DNA from: JBKQWK01 sp052139595
Lineage (GTDB): Bacteria; Actinomycetota; Thermoleophilia; UBA2241
Assembly: GCA_052139595.1 (NCBI GenBank)
Contig: JBKQWK010000188.1
Coordinates: forward strand, 1-18,113
Reading direction: 5' to 3'
Length of the DNA: 18,113 nt
A model generated the notes under the pieces. That model was not told the DNA's origin and made no database searches. It was given only the letters and a program-made list of their open reading frames with translations. The position numbers and the translations under genes were made by a program. Shown in pieces: positions 1 through 6,626 of the stretch (within the stretch, counting starts at the first letter, position 1; each line of letters opens with the position of its first letter).

Positions 1-370
1 TGCCTTCTTCGGAGCGAGTCCAGAGACGCTCGGTCTGTACCTCAATGCCGAGCACACTGTTAACGACCACAAGCGCCGTCTCAACCACGCGGAGGGCAGC
101 AATCGTGTCGGCGAGAAAGCTTGAATCGCCGGGAGTGTCGATAAGATTGAACGAGAGGCCATCGTGCTCGATGTGAGCGAGTGTGGCCGCCAGACTAAGT
201 TGGCGCTTCTTCTCATCATCATCGAAATCTGATGCGGTTGTGCCTTCGCCAACCTTACCCAGCCGGTTGACCACTCCGCTGCGATACAACAGGGCCTCGA
301 GGAGGGACGTCTTGCCGGTACCGCGATGGCCGACAAGTGCGATGTTCCTGATCTTGCCCGGGTCGTTCAT
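1..370 (-). CDS. Elongation factor G-like GTPase (N-terminal part, cut by left window edge)
   Basis: The first 123 codons of a translational-GTPase-family protein are present; the rest lies beyond position 1. The ATG at 370-368 follows an AGGAGAG ribosome binding site six bases upstream. Visible motifs are a P-loop (GHRGTGKT, residues 14-21), a switch I-like GTT/EKKRQLSL stretch (42-60) and G3 DTPGD (78-82), then LRVVETALVVVNSVLGIEV, typical of the EF-G G domain. The EDDEKKR-type switch and the short N-terminus fit the non-canonical 'EF-G-like' family (FusA2-type) better than canonical fusA, which reads DTPGH at G3. Here the catalytic histidine position is Asp. The family binds GTP and probably the ribosome, but its role is poorly known. 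It may have its own promoter in the 232-base gap after dinB. Confidence 0.85.
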   Translation of the reverse strand, partial: MNDPGKIRNIALVGHRGTGKTSLLEALLYRSGVVNRLGKVGEGTTASDFDDDEKKRQLSLAATLAHIEHDGLSFNLIDTPGDSSFLADTIAALRVVETALVVVNSVLGIEVQTERLWTRSEEG

Positions 371-493
371 CTTGGCTCTCCTCTGGTCGTCATCGTTCGG
401 CTGGCTGCTGGTGCGAAGACAGCCGTTACGCACAGGTGATGAGTCGGACAACCAGGCCCGCGGGTGCGGCCCGCCAAGCCGGTCGTACGAGCT

Positions 494-537
494 GCCGATG
501 GCGTGTGACAGGCAGGATCCGCAAGGTGACCATCGGC
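494..537 (-). other. 8-bp inverted repeat in the leader of the EF-G-like gene
   Basis: Arms GCCGATGG (494-501) and CCATCGGC (530-537) are perfect complements separated by 28 bases, in the 371-602 gap between dinB and the EF-G-like gene. A third near copy, CCGTCGGC at 547-554, could compete for pairing with one mismatch. No T-run follows on the minus strand, so it is not an intrinsic terminator. It may be an mRNA-leader stem-loop or chance in GC-rich DNA. Confidence 0.3.
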
Positions 538-562
538 CCCTCGCACCGTCGGCAAGAGGTGA

Positions 563-571
563 AGTTTAGCA
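563..571 (-). promoter_or_regulatory. Possible extended -10 promoter for the EF-G-like gene
   Basis: On the minus strand this reads TGCTAAACT, a TGn extended -10 followed by TAAACT. No good -35 lies 16-18 bases upstream (CTCAGC at 586-591). Transcription from here would give a leader of roughly 185 bases before the ATG at 370. It is one of few A/T-rich spots in the 371-602 gap, and is weak evidence on its own. Confidence 0.3.
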
Positions 572-602
572 CATGCCCGACGAGGGCTGAGCAGGTATTT
601 GA

Positions 603-1781
603 TCACGGATGAAAGGCGGGCGTGAGGGTGCTCGCTGCCAGTCTTAGTGCGCGCGAGCCATACTTGGCGCGCACGTGGTCGACAGCAGTGGTAAGGGCGA
701 CCTCGCGCCAATGGTCGTCAAGGCTGAGCTGAAGAGCGCCGCCAGAGAGATTGCCGACAGTAACGCCGACAAGGCGCACGAAGTATCTGTCCAGATCAAC
801 GGTAGCAAGTAAACGCTTGATCGCCGCATAGGCCTCGTGCGTACTCGTGCTGGCGCGCGCCAGCGTGATGCGGCGAGTGATGGTGCGAAAGGTGTTATAG
901 CGTACTTTGAGGGTGATGGTGCGCGCGGCAAAACCTTTGCTGCGCAGGCGAAACATGACATCGTCGGTGAGCAGCAGCAGAGTGGCCCGCAGGAGTTCGG
1001 CATCGTTCGTGTCGGCGTGCAGAGTGACTTCGCGGCCGAGCGACTTAGGCGCTGCTCGGCCGCTACTGACGGTTGCTGATCCGCGGCCAAAGGCGAGCTG
1101 CTTGAGGTCGTGAGCATTGCGTCCGAACGCGGCTGTCAGCAAGGCGAGCGGGACATCTTGCAGCATGCCCACGGTGGTGAGCCCCAGAGCAATAAGGCGC
1201 TGCTCGGTGATAGGACCAATGCCCCACAATCTGCGCACCGGCAACTCGCGCAGGCAGCCGTGTACATCGGCGTCGGTAAGTTCGCCGATACCAGCCGGCT
1301 TATTCAACGTGGAGGCGAGTTTGGCGAGCAGTCTGGTAGGGCCGATGCCGATCGTGCAGGTGATGCCATGCTCGCGAGCGACCTGTTCCTGGAGGCGATA
1401 AGCGATAGCGCGCGGTGGACCAAACAGACGGCGACTGCCAGCGACATCGAGAAAAGCTTCATCGATCGAAACGCTCTCAACAGCGTCGGTGAAGCTGCCA
1501 TACAGACCGAGGAGACGTTTGCTGACGGCCACATAGGCTGCCATGTCGACCGGCAGAAAGACTCCCTGCGGGCACAGACGCTCGGCCTGGGCAACGGGCA
1601 TAGCGCTGTGTACACCAAAGCGTCGCGCCTCATAGGAGGCAGCCGCGACGACGCCGCGTCCGGCCGCCTCGCCGCCGACGATCACCGGCAGCCCGCGCAG
1701 CTTCGGTCGCCGCGCTTGCTCAACCGAAGTGAAGAAAGCGTCCATATCGACATGCAGCAGCGCGGGACCATGTACGAACAT
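603..1781 (-). CDS. dinB: DNA polymerase IV (Y-family translesion polymerase)
   Basis: A 392-residue Y-family polymerase, the usual DinB length, that copies past DNA lesions. Palm residues are present: the metal-binding Asp in HVDMDAFF (D12) and SIDEAFLDV (D107, E108). YEARRFGVHSAMP (50-62) is the nucleotide-binding/fingers motif, and a little-finger domain follows. QLSL near residue 350 resembles a beta-clamp-binding peptide. The ATG at 1781 is the only plausible start: the catalytic motif begins only ten residues later and no other ATG, GTG or TTG lies in between before M13. There is no Shine-Dalgarno sequence. Instead a sigma-70 promoter ends eight bases upstream and a LexA box covers the start, so the mRNA is expected to be leaderless and induced by DNA damage. 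It is transcribed alone, downstream of the CAP-protein gene. Confidence 0.96.
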   Translation of the reverse strand: MFVHGPALLHVDMDAFFTSVEQARRPKLRGLPVIVGGEAAGRGVVAAASYEARRFGVHSAMPVAQAERLCPQGVFLPVDMAAYVAVSKRLLGLYGSFTDAVESVSIDEAFLDVAGSRRLFGPPRAIAYRLQEQVAREHGITCTIGIGPTRLLAKLASTLNKPAGIGELTDADVHGCLRELPVRRLWGIGPITEQRLIALGLTTVGMLQDVPLALLTAAFGRNAHDLKQLAFGRGSATVSSGRAAPKSLGREVTLHADTNDAELLRATLLLLTDDVMFRLRSKGFAARTITLKVRYNTFRTITRRITLARASTSTHEAYAAIKRLLATVDLDRYFVRLVGVTVGNLSGGALQLSLDDHWREVALTTAVDHVRAKYGSRALRLAASTLTPAFHP

Positions 1782-1790
1782 ATGTTCGTA
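1773..1790 (-). promoter_or_regulatory. LexA operator (SOS box) overlapping the dinB start codon
   Basis: The sequence TACGAACATATGTTCGTA is an 18-bp perfect palindrome. Its core CGAACATATGTTCG (1775-1788) matches the Gram-positive LexA (Cheo box) consensus CGAACRNRYGTTCG at every defined position. The dinB ATG (1779-1781) lies inside the box, and the -10 element (1790-1795) touches its edge. LexA bound here would cover the transcription start and block RNA polymerase; RecA-stimulated LexA cleavage after DNA damage would release it. Operator identity follows from the consensus match and from dinB being a classic SOS gene. Confidence 0.93.
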
Positions 1791-1818
1791 TTCTAGAGAG
1801 GGTAGTAGTGGCCGTCAA
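1783..1818 (-). promoter_or_regulatory. Sigma-70-type promoter of dinB
   Basis: On the minus strand TTGACG (-35, 1813-1818) is followed by exactly 17 bases and TAGAAT (-10, 1790-1795). The expected start point is about 1783-1781, zero to two bases ahead of the ATG. This geometry predicts a leaderless or near-leaderless transcript. Confidence 0.88.
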
Positions 1819-1839
1819 GAGTGCTTTTGCAGGTGAGGC

Positions 1840-1860
1840 AATAAAGAGCAGCAGTGCTGC
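1840..1860 (-). terminator. Weak terminator-like hairpin after the CAP-domain gene
   Basis: Minus-strand GCAGC-ACT-GCTGC (1848-1860) is followed by TCTTTATT (1847-1840). It lies four bases after the CAP gene stop and before the dinB -35. The stem is only five pairs and the loop three bases, so strength would be low, but the position between the two transcription units is right. Confidence 0.4.
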
Positions 1861-1863
1861 CGG

Positions 1864-2406
1864 CTACTTCACACGTTCACCAAAATCGACCGTGTACATC
1901 AGCACGCTCCGATAGCCGTCAAACGTGCCACTGATCTCGCCCAAGCCGACGTCACGGAAACGCTTGCTGAGAATGTTGGCACGATGCGCCGGCGAATGCA
2001 TCCAGGCGGTAAAGATCGCCTGTGGCGTGCCCAGAGTACCGAGACCAAGGCCGATGTTCTCCCCCACCATCCACGACCGATAGCCGCTGAGCGAGTAGCC
2101 ACTGCGGACGACGCGCGTGGCCGGGCTCAGTCCGGTAATCGAGCGGTGAGAAAAATAGTCGTCCCTGAGCATCTCACGCGAATGCGCCCGGGCCGCCGAA
2201 ATCAGTGGCGACTGCAGATGCAGAGCCGGTAAACCATAGTGAGCCCGGGCGCTATTGATGAGATCGAGAAGACGATGTTCGTTGCTGTTGAGCGCCGTCG
2301 ACACTGCGGACTTTGTCGCCGCCGAGCTCACGGCGGGTGTCACCAGCGGCACCAACAGGGCCGCCACAACGACGGTCACGAGAAGCAGACGGCGGGCAAC
2401 TCTCAT
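1864..2406 (-). CDS. Secreted CAP/SCP-domain protein (YkwD-like)
   Basis: A 180-residue exported protein of the CAP superfamily (cysteine-rich secretory/antigen 5/PR-1), common in Gram-positive bacteria and of mostly unknown function. The N-terminus is a signal peptide: a basic MRVARR, a hydrophobic stretch rich in Leu and Val, then a likely signal peptidase I site near SSAA (about residue 30). The CAP domain follows. It has an N-terminal LLDLINSARAHYGLPAL helix, the H of AHSREML, YFSHRS, GENIGLG, and HSPAHRANILSKRFRDVGLG, all family signatures. The ATG at 2406 is preferred to the GTG at 2424, since AAGGTGA sits about six bases before the ATG while the GTG has no proper site. It follows rsfS with a 130-base gap and may have its own promoter, though I see no clear one. 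Confidence 0.9.
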   Translation of the reverse strand: MRVARRLLLVTVVVAALLVPLVTPAVSSAATKSAVSTALNSNEHRLLDLINSARAHYGLPALHLQSPLISAARAHSREMLRDDYFSHRSITGLSPATRVVRSGYSLSGYRSWMVGENIGLGLGTLGTPQAIFTAWMHSPAHRANILSKRFRDVGLGEISGTFDGYRSVLMYTVDFGERVK

Positions 2407-2439
2407 GGCAATCACCTTTCTCACCTTTCTCGTTCGCTG

Positions 2440-2453
2440 AGCAGGATCCTGCT
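2440..2453. other. 14-bp perfect palindrome upstream of the CAP-domain gene
   Basis: AGCAGGATCCTGCT is fully self-complementary and lies 34 bases before the CAP gene ATG. It could be an operator for a dimeric regulator or a small RNA hairpin. No second copy was noticed in the window, and I do not recognise a known regulator's site. Confidence 0.3.
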
Positions 2454-2536
2454 GCGATGGTGTTTCGACAGTCGGCTACCCGCTCCTCTGGGTGTCGCCA
2501 CGATTCCCTGGCCGTCTACTCCGCACCGTGGCCGCC

Positions 2537-2872
2537 TCACTCCCTGTCGAGATCGGGCACCGCCAGACGCGGCACATCACCCCACAGCGTCTCAAGTCGA
2601 TAGAAGTCACGCGCCGTCGACGTAAAGATATGCACGACAACGAAGAGATAGTCCAGGAGGACCCACTCACCTTCGGCTTCGCCCTCAACACGCGTCGGGC
2701 GACCGTGCTGATCTTTGAGCTTCTCCTGGATCTCGGCGGCAATTGCCCGCGTCTGGCGCCGGTTAGCACCGCTGGCAATGACGAAAAAGTCGGTATAGAA
2801 GACGCTCTCGCCCATGCTCAGGACGAGGATCTCACTGGCCTTCTTGCCGGCAGCCAGACGAGCGCTGGCCAA
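2537..2872 (-). CDS. rsfS: Ribosome silencing factor RsfS
   Basis: A 111-residue RsfS/Iojap-family protein. The family binds ribosomal protein L14 on the large subunit and blocks joining with the small subunit, lowering translation when nutrients are short. Family motifs visible are KKASEILVLSMGESVFYTDFFVIASG (split around residues 10-35), RQTRAIAAEIQEKLK, and GEWVLLDYLFVVVHIF (68-82) followed by FYRLETLWGD. The start is uncertain. The TTG at 2872 is the only standard start near the expected N-terminus, with AAGGA twelve bases upstream. The open frame runs further upstream, and the residues there (LDEGRDLALASARLAA) also resemble the family N-terminus. The gene lies 38 bases after the LCP-like gene, in the usual nadD-yqeK-LCP-rsfS order. 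Confidence 0.93.
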   Translation of the reverse strand: MASARLAAGKKASEILVLSMGESVFYTDFFVIASGANRRQTRAIAAEIQEKLKDQHGRPTRVEGEAEGEWVLLDYLFVVVHIFTSTARDFYRLETLWGDVPRLAVPDLDRE

Positions 2873-2910
2873 AGCCAGGTCGCGTCCTTCGTCAAGCTGG
2901 GCATTCTGCG

Positions 2911-4083
2911 CTACTGGAGATCCTTTACCGAGATATCTTTGCCGACGACGACGACGACGGTCGTTGCCGGCAGATTCGCGCCACTGAGGACGACGCCGCG
3001 GCCGAGTATAGCACGAATGTTCTCGCCGAGACCGACTGCCTGGCTACCGGTAATGATCTGCGTCTGCTGGTAGTTGAAGGTCGTGGCATTAGTCGGCGAG
3101 GCAAGGTTAACGTCGAGAGTAGCCAGTCGGCGAGCAACGAGATCGCCAATGCCAGCGTCGCCGTTACCGTTCTGAATAAGCACCGTATACCGGCCGACGA
3201 AGGCCGGCGTGCGGCGCGTGATCTGAGCCATGATCTGCTGCTGGTTAGGCCGATAGGCGAATTGACCCTCGGCAACACTGCCCTGAGCCGGCACCGCAGT
3301 CACCGGCACATTGCCGGCGAGCAGATCGTTGAGCAGGCGCTCGGCATTGCCGCGTGCCTGCGCCGGCAAACCGGCCGTAGCTGCCGTCACAGAAGCGGCG
3401 CGCACCGTCTGCGACTGCAGCGCCGCCGTCTGCAGAAGAGCCTGGAACACGGCTATCTGCATCGTCAGTTCGTCCGCGCCGCTTTTGCCGGTGGCGCTGA
3501 GCACTGTCGGCACGGCGGCCGCTGTCAGCGAGAATCGATTGCGAAACGTCTGCAGGCCACCGCCCAGGTTCAGACTGGCGGGTCGCTCAACGATGACCGG
3601 TAGTTCACCGGGCGGCAACAATTTGACGAACTCGCTGTAGCTCAGACTGACGGCAAAGTTGACCGGAGTGTCGATCAGCTGACTGAGATCACGGGCCAGA
3701 CCGCCACTCTGCATGGCCGTGCCCGCCATGATGTACTCCTGAGCAGCGTTCGTGAGTAACAGCGTGCGTGGCACGGCAAAGACCAGCGAGTGTCCGACGA
3801 GCGGATTATTGACGACAAGGCAGGCGAGCGGTTGACGACCCGGTTGCCCGACGCCGACTGTGAGCACGGCGACGTAGCCATGCTGGGTGGCAGACGTCGT
3901 GTGGTTCCCGACGAGCTTTTTGGCCAGAAGCGCCGCACCGCCCACGGCGCCAAAAGCAACGGCTGCAGCAAGCAAGTAGAGCACGACCGTGAGCGCCCGT
4001 CGATGATGCCTTACCTTGCGCTGACGAAGTCGCTCGCTACGCGTCTCGCGCCGCCGTCCGGAATTTCCCGGCGGCGCGCTCAC
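2911..4083 (-). CDS. Membrane-anchored LCP-like protein with LytR_C domain (probably lacks LCP catalytic residues)
   Basis: A 390-residue protein with a very basic cytoplasmic N-terminus (residues 9-29) and one transmembrane segment (about 30-55). An extracellular LCP-like region (about 68-230) follows, then a C-terminal LytR_C domain (about 298-384, starting RYTVLIQNGNG). LCP enzymes attach teichoic acids or other polymers to peptidoglycan using conserved Arg and Asp residues. Here the usual RSDT is GRQP (82-85) and the usual SIPRD is AVPRT (103-107), though AYAYGG/IDHY-like spacing is kept as YIMAGTAMQSGG and IDTPVNFAVSLSYSEFVKL. It therefore looks like a non-catalytic relative. The GTG start is weak (GGTGAT upstream). 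It sits between yqeK and rsfS, where many Gram-positive genomes carry a lytR-type gene. Confidence 0.8.
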   Translation of the reverse strand: MSAPPGNSGRRRETRSERLRQRKVRHHRRALTVVLYLLAAAVAFGAVGGAALLAKKLVGNHTTSATQHGYVAVLTVGVGQPGRQPLACLVVNNPLVGHSLVFAVPRTLLLTNAAQEYIMAGTAMQSGGLARDLSQLIDTPVNFAVSLSYSEFVKLLPPGELPVIVERPASLNLGGGLQTFRNRFSLTAAAVPTVLSATGKSGADELTMQIAVFQALLQTAALQSQTVRAASVTAATAGLPAQARGNAERLLNDLLAGNVPVTAVPAQGSVAEGQFAYRPNQQQIMAQITRRTPAFVGRYTVLIQNGNGDAGIGDLVARRLATLDVNLASPTNATTFNYQQTQIITGSQAVGLGENIRAILGRGVVLSGANLPATTVVVVVGKDISVKDLQ

Positions 4084-4209
4084 ACGATCACCGTCCGCCT
4101 GGGCCGGATCATGTCTTGGCCAGGCCGACAGTGAAGAGCCCAGATGTCGCCGCGAGCTCGGCCAGACAACGTCACAGCAGACGACGCCAGAGCGCTCAGC
4201 CGTCCGAGA

Positions 4210-4767
4210 TCATCGTTCATGGATCTCGTTGTAGAGGTCGACAGTGCCTTGCGCCAGACCCCGATCGTGAGCGATGAGATCTTCCAGAGTGGAGCGCACC
4301 GCAAACGCCAAAGCTTCATCCAGCGATGTCGCCGCTAGCTCACGCGCCCGCGCCGCTGCGGCGAATTCACGCCCGGGCTCGCAGAAGTCGGCCAGATAGA
4401 CACAGCGGGCGACGGGTCCCATACCGGCCGCACCGGCAGTATGCGAGGCAATGGCTGCCAGCACCGTCGGCGGCAGGTCGCGGCCGGCAAGCTCGCCGGA
4501 TGCAACCGGGCCGTGCAGCAGCTGCCGCGGATGTGCCCGCTCAAGCGGCGATGGTTTGATGCCCAGGCGCTGGGCGTCAGCCAGAAGTTCGCTCGGGTTC
4601 CAGTCTCGGCAGAGGTCGTGCAGCAGGCCGGCGAGTCGCGCCTCGTCGGCTGCCGCCTGCCAGCGCGGCGCGAACTCTGCCGCCAGGTCTGCAACCCGGC
4701 GGCAGTGGGCCACGCGCCGCTCAGGAATATCGGCAAGCAGGGCTTCGGCCTCGGTGATCGTCATCAT
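4210..4767 (-). CDS. yqeK: HD-domain hydrolase, YqeK type (symmetrical Ap4A hydrolase)
   Basis: A 185-residue HD-superfamily phosphohydrolase. YqeK family members cleave diadenosine tetraphosphate symmetrically to two ADP, using a bound metal pair. The ligands are visible: H21 (HCRRVADLAAEF), H50-D51 (GLLHDLCRD), H85 (LLHGPVAS), H109 (IASHTAG) and D127 (VYLADFCEPGR), the last being a family signature. The ATG start overlaps the nadD stop in ATGA, so the two are translationally coupled; a second ATG follows at once. The nadD-yqeK-rsfS order is conserved across Gram-positive bacteria. The 126 bases after it, before the LCP-like gene, contain no convincing promoter or terminator. Confidence 0.93.
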   Translation of the reverse strand: MMTITEAEALLADIPERRVAHCRRVADLAAEFAPRWQAAADEARLAGLLHDLCRDWNPSELLADAQRLGIKPSPLERAHPRQLLHGPVASGELAGRDLPPTVLAAIASHTAGAAGMGPVARCVYLADFCEPGREFAAAARARELAATSLDEALAFAVRSTLEDLIAHDRGLAQGTVDLYNEIHER

Positions 4768-5363
4768 GGCGCGTACAGTCGCTGCTCACGGATGAAGTTC
4801 TCGACCGCTGCCGGCACAAGGTAGCGCAGCGGCGCCTGCCGGCGGGCGCGCTTGCGCAGAGCGCTTGATGACACCGCCACTTGCGTCGAATCGAGCACGA
4901 CCACGGCACCCTCTGGCCAGCTGGCAACAGCCCTGGCGATGGCCTGCGCACTGTCGCCTGGCCGTGGCGCCACCGCCAGACGACACAGTGTCAGGATCTC
5001 TGCTGGCCGATACCAGGAACTAAACTGCAGCAACGAGTCTGAGCCGACGATGAAGACGAGATCTCGGTCGGGCTCGGCAGCACGCAGGTATCGCAGCATG
5101 TCGACGGTGTACGAGAACCCTTGGTCGATCTCGAGTGACGAGACGGCAAAGCGATCATCATCGACCACGGCAAAGCGGGTCATCGCTAGGCGAGCAGCAG
5201 CACTGACGCCACCGGCCACCTGTTTGTGCGGCGGCGATTTTGCCGGCATGAACAGCACGCGCTCAAGCTCCAGTTGAAAGTGCGCGTCTGAGGCAATAAC
5301 GAGGTGACCGAGGTGCGGCGGGTTGAAGCTGCCGCCCAGAATGCCGAGAGGTGCCGGAGGCAT
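4764..5363 (-). CDS. nadD: Nicotinate-mononucleotide adenylyltransferase
   Basis: A 199-residue enzyme that joins ATP and nicotinate mononucleotide to form deamido-NAD, a late step of NAD synthesis in the cytosol. The nucleotidyltransferase signature GGSFNPPHLGH (residues 10-20) is complete. Further hallmarks are KSPPHK (42-47), GSDSLLQFSSW (107-117) and the C-terminal VSSSALRKR (164-172), equivalent to the ISSTxIR motif. The ATG at 5363 is the first possible start after an in-frame stop. AAGG is very close to it (one base), so initiation may rely on coupling to proA, whose stop lies 15 bases upstream. It overlaps yqeK by four bases. Confidence 0.96.
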   Translation of the reverse strand: MPPAPLGILGGSFNPPHLGHLVIASDAHFQLELERVLFMPAKSPPHKQVAGGVSAAARLAMTRFAVVDDDRFAVSSLEIDQGFSYTVDMLRYLRAAEPDRDLVFIVGSDSLLQFSSWYRPAEILTLCRLAVAPRPGDSAQAIARAVASWPEGAVVVLDSTQVAVSSSALRKRARRQAPLRYLVPAAVENFIREQRLYAP

Positions 5364-5378
5364 ACCTTCTGCCCGCGC

Positions 5379-6626
5379 TTAGTCGCGCACCTGCCCGTCG
5401 CCCCAGAGCAGGTACTTGGTGCACGTCAGTTCCTCAAGGGCAATGGGCCCGCGAGCGTGTAACTTCTGTGTCGAGATACCCATCTCGGCCCCCATGCCAA
5501 GTTGACCGCCATCGGTGAACCGCGTCGAGGCGTTGACGTAGACGCAGGCGGCGTCGACGCGGCGCGTGAAAACGCGTGCCGCCGCCGCGTCTTCGCTGAT
5601 GATCGCCTCTGAATGACCGGTGCCGTACATGGCAATATGCTCGATCGCCTCATCCAGTGAATCGACCGTGCGAATAGCCAGCTTCAGACTGAGAAATTCG
5701 GTGGCATAGTGGGTCTTGGTGGCGCGCTTGAGGCTCGGGTCGTTGACGATCTCGGCCGTTGCTTTGTCGACCATCAGTTCGACTCCACGCTTCGTCAGAT
5801 CGGTGATGATCAGAGGGAGAAATTCGGCTGCTACGGCACGATGAACGAGCAGCGTCTCGGCAGCGTTGCAGACGCCCGGCCGCTGGCACTTGGCATTGAT
5901 GGTGATCCGGCGCGCCTTTTCGAGGTCGGCGCCGGCGTCCACATACACATGACAGTTGCCGCCGGCGGCATAGATGACCGGTATGCGGCTGTTCTCGACC
6001 AGATATTCCTTGAGCTCCTCGCCGCCACGAGGAATGACCAAGTCGACGGTGTCGCGCTGTTGGAGAAGTTCGGTCAACAGCTCCCGTTCAACCGGCAGAT
6101 GCGACACCGCCGCCCGCGGCAGGCCGGCACCGAGAACAGCCCCCTGCACAACCTCAGCGAGAATACGATTGGAGTGCTTGGCGGCACTGCCACCGCGCAG
6201 GATTACGGCGTTGCCGGTCTTGAGACAGAGCGCCGCCGCATCTACCGTCACATTGGGCCGCGATTCATAGACCACAGCGACCACACCCAGAGGCACGCGT
6301 TCCTGACGCACGTCGAGGCCGTTGGGCAGACGCCAGCCACGCACGACACTGCCGATAGGATCGTCGAGCGCAATCACGGCGCGCACGGCGGCAATCATTT
6401 CGGCCAGGCGATCCTCGTCGAGAAGCAGACGATCCAGCAGTGCACTGGGCAGACGATCGGCACGTGCCAGCGTCAGATCTTCGGCGTTCTCGCGCAGGAT
6501 CTCGTCACGGCGCCGCTCGAGGGCGTCGGCCACCATGCCGAGCGCCTCATCTTTGCGCTGCCGTGTAAGCAGCGCGAGTTCGCGCGACGCTTGCTTGGCC
6601 GCACTGCACATCTCCTGAACCGTCAC
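5379..6626 (-). CDS. proA: Glutamate-5-semialdehyde dehydrogenase (gamma-glutamyl phosphate reductase)
   Basis: A 415-residue, full-length aldehyde-dehydrogenase-fold enzyme. It reduces gamma-glutamyl phosphate with NADPH to glutamate semialdehyde, the second step of proline synthesis. Signatures are GVVAVVYESRPNVTVDAAALC (114-134), the catalytic cysteine C253 in CQRPGVCNAAETLL, VIPRGGEELKEYL, and MYGTGHSEAI near the C-terminus. An extra Cys (C247) replaces the more usual Val six residues before the catalytic one. The GTG start overlaps the proB stop (GTGA) and has a strong AGGAGG four bases upstream, so proB and proA are coupled. Confidence 0.97.
   Translation of the reverse strand: MTVQEMCSAAKQASRELALLTRQRKDEALGMVADALERRRDEILRENAEDLTLARADRLPSALLDRLLLDEDRLAEMIAAVRAVIALDDPIGSVVRGWRLPNGLDVRQERVPLGVVAVVYESRPNVTVDAAALCLKTGNAVILRGGSAAKHSNRILAEVVQGAVLGAGLPRAAVSHLPVERELLTELLQQRDTVDLVIPRGGEELKEYLVENSRIPVIYAAGGNCHVYVDAGADLEKARRITINAKCQRPGVCNAAETLLVHRAVAAEFLPLIITDLTKRGVELMVDKATAEIVNDPSLKRATKTHYATEFLSLKLAIRTVDSLDEAIEHIAMYGTGHSEAIISEDAAAARVFTRRVDAACVYVNASTRFTDGGQLGMGAEMGISTQKLHARGPIALEELTCTKYLLWGDGQVRD

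Noticed and set aside
367..711. Minus-strand 114-codon open frame covering the dinB/EF-G-like gap
   Set aside because: It overlaps the dinB end and the EF-G-like start in another frame, and the translation (Cys/His/Arg-rich) resembles no family.
2941..2960. GAC trinucleotide repeat
   Set aside because: It encodes a short valine run at the end of the LytR_C domain and is in frame; nothing suggests a separate function.
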